A stretch of 64,000 bases of DNA, taken from assembly GCA_041397365.1 (NCBI GenBank), contig JAWKWT010000012.1, positions 1-64,000 of the forward strand. Reading direction: 5' to 3'. This DNA is from P52-10 sp041397365. GTDB taxonomy: Bacteria; Pseudomonadota; Alphaproteobacteria; Rhizobiales; Xanthobacteraceae. The notes beneath the pieces are model-generated. The model saw only the letters and a list, made by a program, of their open reading frames with translations, did not search any database and was not told the DNA's origin. Shown in pieces: positions 16,911 through 25,610 of this stretch. The translations under genes and the position numbers were made by a program. The stretch's first letter is position 1; the number at the start of each line of letters is the position of its first letter.

Positions 16911-18218
16911 TCACGCCGTACCGAACACCCGCCGAAAAATCGTATCGACATGCTTTAAGTGATAGCCGAGGTCGAACAGCTCTTCGAGTTCGGCGTCCGA
17001 CAGGCGGGCCTTTACCTCGGAATCCTTTTTCAGCAGTGCGAGGAAGTCGCCTTCGCCGCGCCAGACCGGCATCGCGTTGCGCTGCACCAGCCGGTAGGAA
17101 TCCTCGCGGCTGACGCCCTTCTGCGTCAGCGCCAGCAGCACCCGTTGCGAGTGGACGAGGCCGCCGAGCCGGTCGAGGTTCTTCTGCATGTTCTGCGGAT
17201 AGACCAAGAGCTTGTCGACGACGCCGGCGAGCCGCATCAGCGCGAAATCGAGCGTCACCGTCGCGTCCGGGCCGATCATCCGCTCCACCGAGGAATGCGA
17301 GATATCGCGTTCGTGCCAGAGCGCGACGTTCTCCATCGCAGGCAAAGCATAGGCGCGGACCATGCGAGCGAGGCCGGTGAGGTTTTCGGTCAGCACAGGA
17401 TTGCGCTTGTGCGGCATCGCCGACGAGCCCTTCTGGCCCTCGGAGAAGAACTCCTCCGCCTCGTAGACTTCGGAGCGTTGCAGATGGCGGATTTCCGTCG
17501 CCAGCCGCTCGATCGAGGAGGCGACGACGCCGAGCGTCGCGAAATACATCGCGTGGCGGTCGCGCGGGATCACCTGCGTCGAGACCGGCTCGACCGCGAG
17601 GCCCATCTTGGCGGCGACGTGTTCCTCCACGCGCGGATCGATATTGGCGAAGGTGCCGACCGCGCCGGAAATCGCGCAGGTGGCGACCTCCTTGCGCGCG
17701 GCGATCAGGCGCTGCTTGCAGCGGTCGAACTCGGCATAGGCTTGCGCGAGTTTCAGGCCGAACGTCACCGGCTCGGCATGGATGCCGTGCGAGCGGCCGA
17801 TGGTCGGCGTCATCTTGTATTCGAAGGCGCGCTTCTTCAGCGCGGCCAGCACCGCATCGACATCCCTGATGAGAATGTCGGTCGCGCGCACGAGCTGAAC
17901 GTTGAAGCAGGTGTCGAGCACGTCCGAAGACGTCATGCCCTGATGCACGAAGCGCGCCTCGGGACCGACGATTTCGGCCAGATGCGTCAGGAAGGCGATG
18001 ACGTCGTGTTTGGTCTCGCGCTCGATCTCGTCGATCCGGGCGACGTCGAACATGGCGTCGCGCGCCTTATCCCAGACGGTCTTGGCCGCGTCCTTCGGGA
18101 TCGTGCCGATCTCGGCGAGCGCGTCGGCGGCATGCGCCTCGATCTCGAACCAGATGCGGAAGCGGGTTTGCGGCTCCCATATGGCAGCCATTTCAGGTCG
18201 GGAATAGCGGGGGATCAT
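16911..18218 (-). CDS. purB: Adenylosuccinate lyase
   Basis: A 435-residue homotetrameric lyase acting twice in purine synthesis: SAICAR to AICAR, and adenylosuccinate to AMP. The N-terminal MIPRYSRPEMAAIWEPQTRF, TSSDVLDT, GRSHGIHAEP and the superfamily signature SSAMPHKRNP are intact. Its ATG is at 18216-18218. It is the third purine gene in this window, in the opposite orientation to purQ and purL. Confidence 0.98.
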   Translation of the reverse strand: MIPRYSRPEMAAIWEPQTRFRIWFEIEAHAADALAEIGTIPKDAAKTVWDKARDAMFDVARIDEIERETKHDVIAFLTHLAEIVGPEARFVHQGMTSSDVLDTCFNVQLVRATDILIRDVDAVLAALKKRAFEYKMTPTIGRSHGIHAEPVTFGLKLAQAYAEFDRCKQRLIAARKEVATCAISGAVGTFANIDPRVEEHVAAKMGLAVEPVSTQVIPRDRHAMYFATLGVVASSIERLATEIRHLQRSEVYEAEEFFSEGQKGSSAMPHKRNPVLTENLTGLARMVRAYALPAMENVALWHERDISHSSVERMIGPDATVTLDFALMRLAGVVDKLLVYPQNMQKNLDRLGGLVHSQRVLLALTQKGVSREDSYRLVQRNAMPVWRGEGDFLALLKKDSEVKARLSDAELEELFDLGYHLKHVDTIFRRVFGTA

Positions 18219-18323
18219 GGGCGCGGCCTTCTCGCTTAAAAGCAGGCTCTACCAGACCGCAACCGGCGCTGCAATCGCAACGAAACGGCTATCCGCTTCT
18301 CCATGGAAGGCTTTGGAATAGCG

Positions 18324-19100
18324 TCACTTTCCGGCCGGGAGTTGACGCGTCACCGCCATGAAGCGGCGGTTGGGCCCGGCGTGAAACTCGTGCGCGTCGA
18401 CGGTTTCGATCAGGACCGCGAGCACCTGCGCTCCGTTCGGCGCAGCGTAAAGATAGGCTTCGGCGATTCCGTATTCGGTGACGCAGCGGCGGCTGCGGGG
18501 CAGGCGGGCGTCCGCCTGTAGCGTGACCGGTTCTGCATCGCCAAGCGCGAGCGTCAGCGTCAGGCCCTGAACGATGACGTCGCCGAACGTGCCGCGCCCG
18601 CCCGCGCCATCGCACGACGCCTTGCCGAGCGCCTTTTCCTCAATCTGGAGGACCGCCTTGCGGCCGTCCGGCAAGGTGAAGGCCTGCTGCTTCGCCAGCG
18701 GCTGATCCGCAAGCTGATAGATTCCGATCTCGTCGAGCGCCATCGACGGCTTGCCGGGAAAATGCTTTCCCGGTTCGCCGATCTGTAGCGCGCCGATCGA
18801 AGGCCGCGCCTTGCGCATCAGTTCGTTGCGTGCTTCGGGCAGGTCGTGGCTGTTCTTGCCTTCGTCCGCGCGCAGGCGGAACGGCGAGCCCTTGATGAAT
18901 CTGTCGGTGCGCGTGTCGATCACCTGAAGCTCGACGATATGTTCCAGCGAGTCGTAGAGCGTCGTATATTGCTCGAAGGCGAACGTGTTTCCGTCCGGCG
19001 AGAAGCCGAGCACGCGGCGCGCGGCGGCGTCGCCGGCGGAGACAGGTAAAGCGGTCATGAAGATCGCGGCGGCGGCGAGTATGGGGCGGAACAGGGACAT
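18324..19100 (-). CDS. Secreted DUF2259-type protein
   Basis: A 258-residue exported protein. The N-terminal segment MSLFRPILAAAAIFMTALPVSAG is a clear signal peptide. The mature part begins with RRVLGFSPDGNTFAFEQYTTLYDS, typical of the DUF2259 family of predicted secreted proteins. Later there are strands with DGRKAVLQIEEKALGKASCDG and VTEYGIAEAYLYA. ATG 19100 is preferred to a TTG eight codons upstream because the signal peptide starts there. The function is unknown. It shares no obvious operon with purB, about 100 bp downstream. Confidence 0.75.
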   Translation of the reverse strand: MSLFRPILAAAAIFMTALPVSAGDAAARRVLGFSPDGNTFAFEQYTTLYDSLEHIVELQVIDTRTDRFIKGSPFRLRADEGKNSHDLPEARNELMRKARPSIGALQIGEPGKHFPGKPSMALDEIGIYQLADQPLAKQQAFTLPDGRKAVLQIEEKALGKASCDGAGGRGTFGDVIVQGLTLTLALGDAEPVTLQADARLPRSRRCVTEYGIAEAYLYAAPNGAQVLAVLIETVDAHEFHAGPNRRFMAVTRQLPAGK

Positions 19101-19238
19101 GTTGCTTGGTCGCAGCGGATGCAAAAAGTTCGCGACGTTATAGTTCTACAAACCAATTCCGAGCTGACGGGTCGCGTAGCTGTCGAATATTCGGGTAGGG
19201 TGCGATGCATCTCCGCCGGTCTAAGCGAGTGAAGTTTT

Positions 19239-19646
19239 GTGACAGGCAGCTCACTAACCAAAATAATTCTGGAACGAGAGCCAGATGCCAGTGTCTGGCA
19301 GGCGGCAACCGCTCTGAGTGAGCAGATAGGGCAAAGCAGCGGGAGCGTTTGCGCGGAGACTTTCGAAGCCCTTGCCTCCGCGCGGCATGAAGACACTATT
19401 TCGGCGATATCGACTTGCCTTCTCGAGCATCTACTAGAGCATGATTTTTCAATCTTCGATGCATTGGAAAAGGGAATCCGTGACGGTAACGACAGGTGGC
19501 TGTTCGCCTTGTCGCGCTGCGCTAAATTTGGCCAATCGAAATTGTCTTCTAACAGCAAGCGATGGGATCGCCTGCTCGACGATCACCAGGTACAACTGCG
19601 TGCTTACGCCGCCAGTGTGGAAAACAACGGCGGCCCTCTACCTTAG
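19239..19646 (+). CDS. Hypothetical protein, 135 aa, low-GC
   Basis: I do not recognise this protein. It starts at GTG 19239, the only start after an in-frame stop, with a weak ribosome site. It contains a helical stretch around EHLLEHDFSIFDALEKGIRDGNDRWLFALSRC and ends in NNGGPLP. Base composition here (about 19.1-19.6 kb) is lower in GC than both sides, which suggests recent acquisition. A 167-codon frame lies opposite, but its protein is rich in Ser/Arg/Cys and looks like a shadow. It converges on rpe with 3 bp between the stops. Confidence 0.5.
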   Translation: MTGSSLTKIILEREPDASVWQAATALSEQIGQSSGSVCAETFEALASARHEDTISAISTCLLEHLLEHDFSIFDALEKGIRDGNDRWLFALSRCAKFGQSKLSSNSKRWDRLLDDHQVQLRAYAASVENNGGPLP

Positions 19647-19649
19647 CAC

Positions 19650-20336
19650 CTAGACCGCTTCGCCCCGCGCGCTCGCCCCGGCATGGCGGATCGCGGAGAT
19701 GTTGGCCTTGTAGGCGGCCTCGGTGCCGCCCTTGAACACGGCCGAGCCCGCGACCAGCGCATTCGCGCCGGCGGCGACGATGCGCGCGGCGTTGTCGGCG
19801 GAGACGCCGCCATCCACCTCGATGTCGATCGGTCGCCCCGCCACCAGCGCGCGGGCGGCCGTGATCTTGTCGAGCGCCAGCGGCAGGAACGCCTGGCCGC
19901 CGAAGCCCGGATTGATCGACATGATGAGGATCAGGTCGAGCGTGTCGATGACGTTTTCGATCGCCGAAATCGGCGTCGCCGGATTGAGCGAGACGCCGGC
20001 CTTCTTGCCGAGTGCGCGGATCGCCTGCAGCGAGCGATGCAGATGCGGGCCCGCCTCCGCGTGAACCGTGATGATGTCCGAGCCCGCCTTGGCGAAGGCT
20101 TCGAGATACGGATCGACCGGCGCGATCATCAGATGCGTGTCGAAGATCTTCGTTGAATGCGGCCGCATCGCCTTGATGGCGTCCGGGCCGAATGTGATGT
20201 TCGGCACGAAATGGCCGTCCATCGGGTCGAGATGAATCCAGTCCGCGCCGGCTCTATCGACCGCGCGGACCTCCTCGCCGAGTTTGGAAAAATCGGACGC
20301 AAGAATGGACGGGGCGATCACCAGCGGGCGCGACAT
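19650..20336 (-). CDS. rpe: Ribulose-phosphate 3-epimerase
   Basis: A 228-residue TIM-barrel metal enzyme interconverting ribulose-5-phosphate and xylulose-5-phosphate. APSILASDFSKLGEEV, DGHFVPNITFGP, HLMI, the MSINPGFGGQAF motif and EVDGGV are present. One unusual residue is Pro where most homologues have Val, in the HLDPMDGHFVPN motif. The catalytic Asp residues are kept. The start is ATG 20336 after GAGAG; a longer frame upstream is not family-like. Confidence 0.96.
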   Translation of the reverse strand: MSRPLVIAPSILASDFSKLGEEVRAVDRAGADWIHLDPMDGHFVPNITFGPDAIKAMRPHSTKIFDTHLMIAPVDPYLEAFAKAGSDIITVHAEAGPHLHRSLQAIRALGKKAGVSLNPATPISAIENVIDTLDLILIMSINPGFGGQAFLPLALDKITAARALVAGRPIDIEVDGGVSADNAARIVAAGANALVAGSAVFKGGTEAAYKANISAIRHAGASARGEAV

Positions 20337-20440
20337 TTGGCTCTCTTTCGCGGCTCTCTCTTTACGAATTCGGCTCCGCGTAACACGCAGGGTCCGCAGG
20401 GGCAATGCGCGAGCCTGTCAGAATGAAGTGAACTTCGAAC

Positions 20441-21442
20441 CTACCTTTTGGCGAACCGATCCTTCCACGCCGGCAGCGCGCCGGGGAAGGGCAGCGCGGT
20501 TGCCTCATGGACGCCGCGGGCGATCGCGCGCGACAGCGTGCTGGCCGCGAGCGTGCCGATCTCGGTCAGCTCCGCCAGCCCGTCGACCGGTTTGACGCCG
20601 GTGGCGGCGGCGAACAACAGGTCGCCGTCGAGCGGCGCATGCACCGGCCGCAGCGCCATCGGGAAGCCGGTGTTGGCGATAATCGCGAGCCGCTTCACGT
20701 CCGCCTTGGTCAGCCGCGCATCGGTCACGACCATGGCGATGGTGGTGTTTTCGCCCGCCCGCGCGCTTGCCGCGCCCTTCATGCGGACCGCGAGCATGTC
20801 CGCGGTGTAGGCGTCAGGATGATGTTTTCCGCCGAACTCGCGGTTCGTCTCGAACGGCGCGGCCCAGAACCACGGCCCGTCGCCGACGACGGCGCTGCCG
20901 ACAGCGTTGACGACGACGATGGCGCCGACCCTGATGCCGGAGGCGGTGACGGCGGAGGCCGAACCCAGCCCGCCCTTCAGATTGACCGTGGTTGCGCCGA
21001 GCCCCGCGCCGACGCTGCCGAGCGCGAAGTCGGATGAGGCCGCCGCGGCCGCGGCGTAACCCAGGTCCCGGTAAGGCGCGAAGCGGCCCCAATCCTTGTT
21101 GCCGCCATTGATGAGGTCGAACACCGACGCGCCGGGCACGATCGGAACGATGGCGGGACCGATGACGAAGCCGCGGCCCTGTTCGGCCAGCCACGCCATC
21201 GCTCCGGCGGCCGCTTCCAGTCCGAAGGCGGAGCCGCCCGACAGCGTCACGCCGTTGATGGTCTCCACCGTATTGCCCGGCTCCAGCAGGGTCACGTCGC
21301 GCGAGGCGGGTCCGCCGCCACGAATGTCGATGGAGGCGACGGCCGGTTCGTCGAAGATGATCGCGGTGACACCGGAGGCGAGCGCGGGATCGTCGGCGTG
21401 GCCGACTTTGACGCCGGCAATGTCGGTGATGAGGTTCTTCAT
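20441..21442 (-). CDS. P1 family peptidase (DmpA/L-aminopeptidase-like, S58)
   Basis: A 333-residue N-terminal-nucleophile enzyme of the DmpA/ArgJ-like fold. ITDIAGVKVGHADD, the glycine-rich SGGSAFGLEAAAGAMAWL and INTGFP-like AIIANTGFPMALRPVHAPLDGD segments are characteristic. Members self-cleave to activate an aminopeptidase on small N-terminal residues or beta-peptides. ATG 21442 gives the family-typical MKNLITDI start. It is divergent from ccdA with a 164-bp gap. Confidence 0.88.
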   Translation of the reverse strand: MKNLITDIAGVKVGHADDPALASGVTAIIFDEPAVASIDIRGGGPASRDVTLLEPGNTVETINGVTLSGGSAFGLEAAAGAMAWLAEQGRGFVIGPAIVPIVPGASVFDLINGGNKDWGRFAPYRDLGYAAAAAASSDFALGSVGAGLGATTVNLKGGLGSASAVTASGIRVGAIVVVNAVGSAVVGDGPWFWAAPFETNREFGGKHHPDAYTADMLAVRMKGAASARAGENTTIAMVVTDARLTKADVKRLAIIANTGFPMALRPVHAPLDGDLLFAAATGVKPVDGLAELTEIGTLAASTLSRAIARGVHEATALPFPGALPAWKDRFAKR

Positions 21443-21606
21443 CGTGTCGCCCGGTGGTATGATTCCGTGTCGCGTCCTCCTTGCAAATGACCGCAGACGC
21501 ACGAGACGGTCAACCGCCGGTTTGCGATCACGGCTGCGTCACAACATACGGAGCATGGCATCAGGCACTTGCGCCGGCGAGCGAATACGTCGCATTAGAG
21601 CAGGCC

Positions 21607-22341
21607 ATGGGCTCCGAAATCTCCATCTTCGCCGCGCTGGTGGCGGGAATCATCAGCTTTCTTTCTCCCTGCGTGCTGCCGCTGGTGCCGCCTTATCTCG
21701 TCTATCTGACGGGCGCGACAATCGAGAATGTCGCGGCCGATCAGTCGCGCAACACCTCGCGCCGGGCCGTGATGATTTCCGCATTGGTGTTCGTGCTCGG
21801 CTTTTCCACCGTGTTCGTCGCGCTCGGCGCGAGCGCGAGCATCATCGGCGGACTGGTGCGCGCGTGGTCTGCGGAGCTGTCGATCGTCGCCGGCATCGTC
21901 ATCATCATCATGGGACTGCACTTCCTCGGCCTGACGCGCATCGGCCTGTTGATGCGGGAAGGGCGGCTCGGCATGTCGAAGCCGGTCGGGCTGTGGGGCG
22001 CATATGCGATGGGGCTCGCTTTCGCCTTCGGCTGGACGCCGTGCATCGGACCGATCCTCGCCGCGATCCTGGCTGTGGCGGCCTCGGAAGCGACGGTGGC
22101 GAAGGGCGCCGGCCTGCTGGCGGTCTATTCCGCTGGCCTCGGCATTCCGTTCCTGCTCGCGGCGTTCGCGGTCGAGCGGTTCTCGGCGCTGTTCGCGCGT
22201 TTCAAATCGCAGCTCGTCAATGTCGAGCGCGCGATGGGCGTGCTGATGATCGTCACCGGCATCGCGTTCCTCACCGGCACTATCACCCATGTCAGCATCT
22301 GGATGCTGGAGACGTTCCCGGCGCTGGCGAAATTCGGGTAG
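21607..22341 (+). CDS. ccdA: Cytochrome c biogenesis thiol:disulfide transporter CcdA
   Basis: A 244-residue inner-membrane protein with six predicted helices. It passes electrons from cytosolic thioredoxin to periplasmic thioredoxin-like proteins for haem attachment. The two redox cysteines lie in SPCVLPLVPPY (Cys22) and GWTPCIGP (Cys146). The frame is open about 40 codons further upstream, but that part is hydrophilic and not family-like, so ATG 21607 is used. A strong bidirectional terminator follows. Confidence 0.93.
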   Translation: MGSEISIFAALVAGIISFLSPCVLPLVPPYLVYLTGATIENVAADQSRNTSRRAVMISALVFVLGFSTVFVALGASASIIGGLVRAWSAELSIVAGIVIIIMGLHFLGLTRIGLLMREGRLGMSKPVGLWGAYAMGLAFAFGWTPCIGPILAAILAVAASEATVAKGAGLLAVYSAGLGIPFLLAAFAVERFSALFARFKSQLVNVERAMGVLMIVTGIAFLTGTITHVSIWMLETFPALAKFG

Positions 22342-22365
22342 GCTGAACCGCCCACAAATACAAAA

Positions 22366-22390
22366 AAGGCCGCCCTTAGAGGGCGGCCTT
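22366..22390. terminator. Bidirectional terminator between ccdA and livK
   Basis: A perfect 10-bp stem, AAGGCCGCCC / GGGCGGCCTT with a TTAGA loop, has A and T runs on its two sides. It can end both the ccdA transcript and the convergent liv operon. Confidence 0.88.
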
Positions 22391-22444
22391 CGTTGTTTGA
22401 GCAATCGCTTGAGCGATCACGAAGCCGTCGTCAGCTTGACGCCC

Positions 22445-23576
22445 TCACGAGCCCTTGCCGGGATTGATCTCTGCGTAGTTGCCCTTGGCGTCGAACTTGT
22501 AGACGACGTAGTCGATCACCTTGAGATCGCCCTTGGCATCGAACGAGAGCTTGCCGAGCACGGTGTCCCATTCGCCGGCCTTGGCGGTTGAGGCGACTTT
22601 TTTCGGGTCGGTGGTGCCGGCCTTGGCGGCGGCCTGCGTCCACACCTGCATCGCGGCGTAGGTGTAGAGCGTGTAGCCTTCCGGATCGATGTTCTTCGCC
22701 TTGAATTTTTCCACGACGGCCTTGGCGGTCGCCTTGTTGCGCGGGTCGGGGCCGAAGGTGAACAGCACGCCCTCGGCGGCGGGGCCGGTATTGGCGAACT
22801 CCTTGTCGTTCAGCGCGTCGCCCGCCATCAGCACGGTCTTGAGACCCTGATCGCGCATCTGGCGCATCAGCAGCCCGCCTTCCTGATGGTAGCCGCCGAG
22901 ATAGACGAGATCGATATTGTCGCGCTTCATGCGCGAGACGATCGCGGTGAAATCCTTGTCGCCCTTGTTGTAGGACTCGAACATCTTCTCCTTGACGCCG
23001 GCCTTGTTCAGCGCCTTCTTGGTTTTCGTCGGCGAGGCCTTTGCCGTAGGTCGACTTGTCGTTCAGGATGGCGATGTTCTTGCCCTTGAAATTCTTGGCG
23101 ATGTATTCGGCGGCGACGAGACCCTGCTGGTCGTCACGGCCGCAGACGCGCATCGTGTTCCAGAGCTTGCGTTCGGTGAAGGTCGGGTTGGTCGAGCCCG
23201 GCGTGATCTGCAACACGCCGCTCTCGGCGTAAACTTCCGAAGCCGGAATCGACGACGAGGAGCAGAAGTGACCCGCGACGAAGGGGATCTTCATGCTGGA
23301 AAGTTTTTCAGCGACCGAGCGCGCCTGCTTCGGATCGCAGGCGTCGTCGCCGATTTCCAGCTTCAGCTTCTTGCCGAGCAGGCCGGGGCCGGCATTGAAA
23401 TCGGCGATGAACTGCTCCGCGCCGTTCTTCATCTGGCGACCGAACGCGGCTTCGCCGCCGGTCATGGGGCCCGCGACCGCGATGGTGATGTCCTGCGCCA
23501 AGGCCGGCGTCCATCCGCCCGCGGCCAGCGCGACCGACGCGCCGAAAGCCAGACCCGCCAATGTGAAGTGTTTCAT
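22445..23576 (-). CDS. livK: Branched-chain amino-acid ABC transporter, substrate-binding protein (one frameshift)
   Basis: A periplasmic type I binding protein with a signal peptide (MKHFTLAGLAFGASVALAAG, cleaved near ALA-QDI). The N-terminal ITIAVAGPMTGGEAAFGRQM and GHFCSSSSIPASEVYAE segments are in one frame up to GKGLADE. From about 23023-23026 the protein continues in the next frame with MFESYNKGDKDFTAIVSRMK to its end. One extra T in a TTTT run explains the break, and the 1132-nt length (3n+1) agrees. AAGGAG precedes the ATG. It is the last gene of the liv operon. Confidence 0.88.
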
Positions 23577-23677
23577 CCGCTTCTCCTTGCGACAGCGGCC
23601 GGAGCGAGGTCCGGCGTGATTGTGACGGCGCGCATTCTCGACCGGATTCCGGCTCAAGTCACCGCCAAACTTGTATT

Positions 23678-24045
23678 TTACGGGGTTTTTGCCGGTACAT
23701 CTTGGCGCAGCCGCCAGGCCAGCGGACCGGCCAGCTCATACAACCAGTAATATTGGCGCACCATCTGGCGCGCCCGCGCGCACCGCCACGACACCAGCGC
23801 CGTGGCGGTCAGGCAGGCGGTTTCGAACAGATAGGTGAGGGGTTCCAGCAGCGGCTCGTCGAACAACGCGAAATGCAGGAAGCGCGCCAACCCCATCAGG
23901 ATCATCGCCGCGACGGCGACCACGCGCCGGTCGCCATGTCCTGGGCGATGGCTACGGCCCGCGAGCCAGGCGCAGCCGCATCCCAGAATGAAGGTGAGGA
24001 ACACGACGTGCAGCAGCGCGCCCACTCCGAATAGAGTTGGGGCAT
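23678..24045 (-). CDS. DUF6867-type small membrane protein (one frameshift)
   Basis: A protein of about 122 residues with three hydrophobic segments (LLHVVFLTFILGCGCAWL, AVAAMILMGLARFLHFALF, FETACLTATALVSW) and a C-terminal RQMVRQYYWLYELAGPLAWRLR. From memory this matches a family found beside livF in Bradyrhizobium-like genomes. The family N-terminus is recovered as MPQLYSEW from ATG 24045 if one G is restored in the GGG run at 24021-24023 (plus-strand CCC). It may be an accessory of the ABC permease, which is inference. Confidence 0.6.
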
Positions 24046-24774
24046 CGGTGCCGCCCCCCTTCGAGATAGGCGGCGCGGATTTCCGGCCGGCGCAGCAATT
24101 CCTCGCCGGGGCCGCTCAGCGTGATGCTGCCATTGACCATGACATAGCCGCGATGGGCGAGCCGCAGCGCATGATTGGCGTTCTGCTCGACGATCAGCAC
24201 CGTCAGTCCGTCGCGGCGGTTGAGCTGGCGGATCGCGTCGAAGATCTGCCGGGTGATGAGCGGCGCGAGCCCGAGCGACGGCTCGTCGAGCAGCAACAGG
24301 CGCGGCCGGCTCATCAGCGCGCGGGCGATCGCGAGCATCTGCTGTTCGCCGCCCGACAGCGTGCCGCCGCGCTGCGTCAGCCGCTGCCTCAGGATCGAGA
24401 AGCAGCGTCAGCACGCGCTCCAGATCGTCCGCGTTGCCTGTGCGGTCGTCGCCGGCGGCGTCCGCGCCCATTTACCAGGTTTTCCATCACCATCATGCGC
24501 GGAAGATACGGCGGCCTTCCGGCGACTGGGCGATGCGCAGCCGCGCGATCGCATGCGTCGGAACGTCGGTAATGTCCTGCCCGTCATAGACGATGCGTCC
24601 GGCCTGCGCGCGCGGGCGGCCGAAGATGCTCATCATCAAAGTCGATTTGCCCGCGCCGTTGGAGCCGATCAGCGCCACGATCTCGCCGCTGCGGACTTCG
24701 AGGTCGACGCCTTTCAGGGCAACGATCTTGCCATAGGCCGCGCGAAGTCCGGTGATCTGGAGGAGCGCCGTCAC
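23952..24774 (-). CDS. livF: Branched-chain amino-acid ABC transporter ATPase LivF (three frameshifts)
   Basis: An ATP-binding subunit of the Liv/HAAT transporter. Walker A is GSNGAGKST, the signature LSGGEQQ is spread over a frameshift, and Walker B is LLLLDEPSLGLAP. It starts at GTG 24774, overlapping the livG stop. Three one-base changes are needed: a missing C near 24501, an extra A near 24471-24473 and one extra base near 24400-24404. The 823-nt length (3n+1) fits. The family C-terminus AAYLEGGR ends near 24047. In this sequence no stop follows until 23952, overlapping DUF6867, so the end is uncertain. Confidence 0.82.
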
Positions 24775-25610
24775 GGCTGTTCCTCCATCACCGCTCCGGC
24801 GGTTTTCCTCGTCGGTGCCGAGATAGGCGGCGATCGCCGGATCGTCGCGCACATCCCTTCCGAGGTACCGTCGGCGATCTTCACACCATGATCCAGCACC
24901 ACGACATGGTCTGAGATTTCCATCACCACCGACATGTCGTGCTCGATCAAAAGGATCGAGGTGCCGTGATCGGCGCGGATCGCCAGCAGCAATTCGTTCA
25001 GCGCGCCGCTTTCGCGCGCGTTCAGTCCGGCCGCCGGCTCGTCGAGACAGAGCAGCACCGGTTCCGAGCACATCGCGCGGGCGATTTCCAGCCGCCGCTG
25101 ATCGCCATAAGCGAGATTGCCGGCGGCGTCGTCGGCGCGGTCGAGCAGTTTGATGCGGTCGAGCCAGTAGCGCGCGCGCTCGATCGCCTCGCGCTCGGCG
25201 CTGGCGAAGCCGGGTGCGCCGATCAGGCCGAGAAATGTCATGCCGGAGGCGCGCATCAGCGTGTTGTGCTGCGCCACCAGCAGGTTTTCCAGCAGCGTCA
25301 TGCCGGCGAACAGGCGGATGTTCTGGAAGGTGCGGGCGACTTTCGCCAGTTTCGAAATGCGATAGTCGAACAGCCGTTCGAGCAGGAACGTCTGCCCGTC
25401 GGCATGCGTGAGTTGCATCATGCCGGTGGTCGGCTTGTAGAAGCCGGTGATGCAGTTGAACGCCGTGGTTTTGCCCGCGCCGTTCGGGCCGATGATCGCG
25501 GTGATCTTTCCGCGGCCGGCCGAAAAGCTCATGTCGCCGATAGCGACAATGCCGCCGAAGCGCATCGACAGATGCGTGACCTCAAGGATGTTGTCGGCGG
25601 CGTCCGTCAT
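24771..25610 (-). CDS. livG: Branched-chain amino-acid ABC transporter ATPase LivG (two compensating frameshifts)
   Basis: A 279-codon ATP-binding subunit. Walker A is GPNGAGKTT, the Q-loop lies in ARTFQNIRLFAGMTLLENLLVAQH, and Walker B is LLCLDEPAAGLN. The family end RDDPAIAAYLGTDEE is found in the neighbouring frame between a missing G near 24855-24857 and an extra A in the run at 24803-24806. The last residues MEEQP and TGA are back in the first frame. The start ATG overlaps the livM stop (ATGA), and its own TGA overlaps the livF GTG. Confidence 0.87.
   Translation of the reverse strand: MTDAADNILEVTHLSMRFGGIVAIGDMSFSAGRGKITAIIGPNGAGKTTAFNCITGFYKPTTGMMQLTHADGQTFLLERLFDYRISKLAKVARTFQNIRLFAGMTLLENLLVAQHNTLMRASGMTFLGLIGAPGFASAEREAIERARYWLDRIKLLDRADDAAGNLAYGDQRRLEIARAMCSEPVLLCLDEPAAGLNARESGALNELLLAIRADHGTSILLIEHDMSVVMEISDHVVVLDHGVKIADGTSEGMCATIRRSPPISAPTRKTAGAVMEEQP

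Noticed and set aside
19055..19558. 167-codon minus-strand frame opposite the low-GC hypothetical gene
   Set aside because: Its Ser/Arg/Cys-rich translation looks like an antisense shadow. The plus-strand frame has the more protein-like composition.
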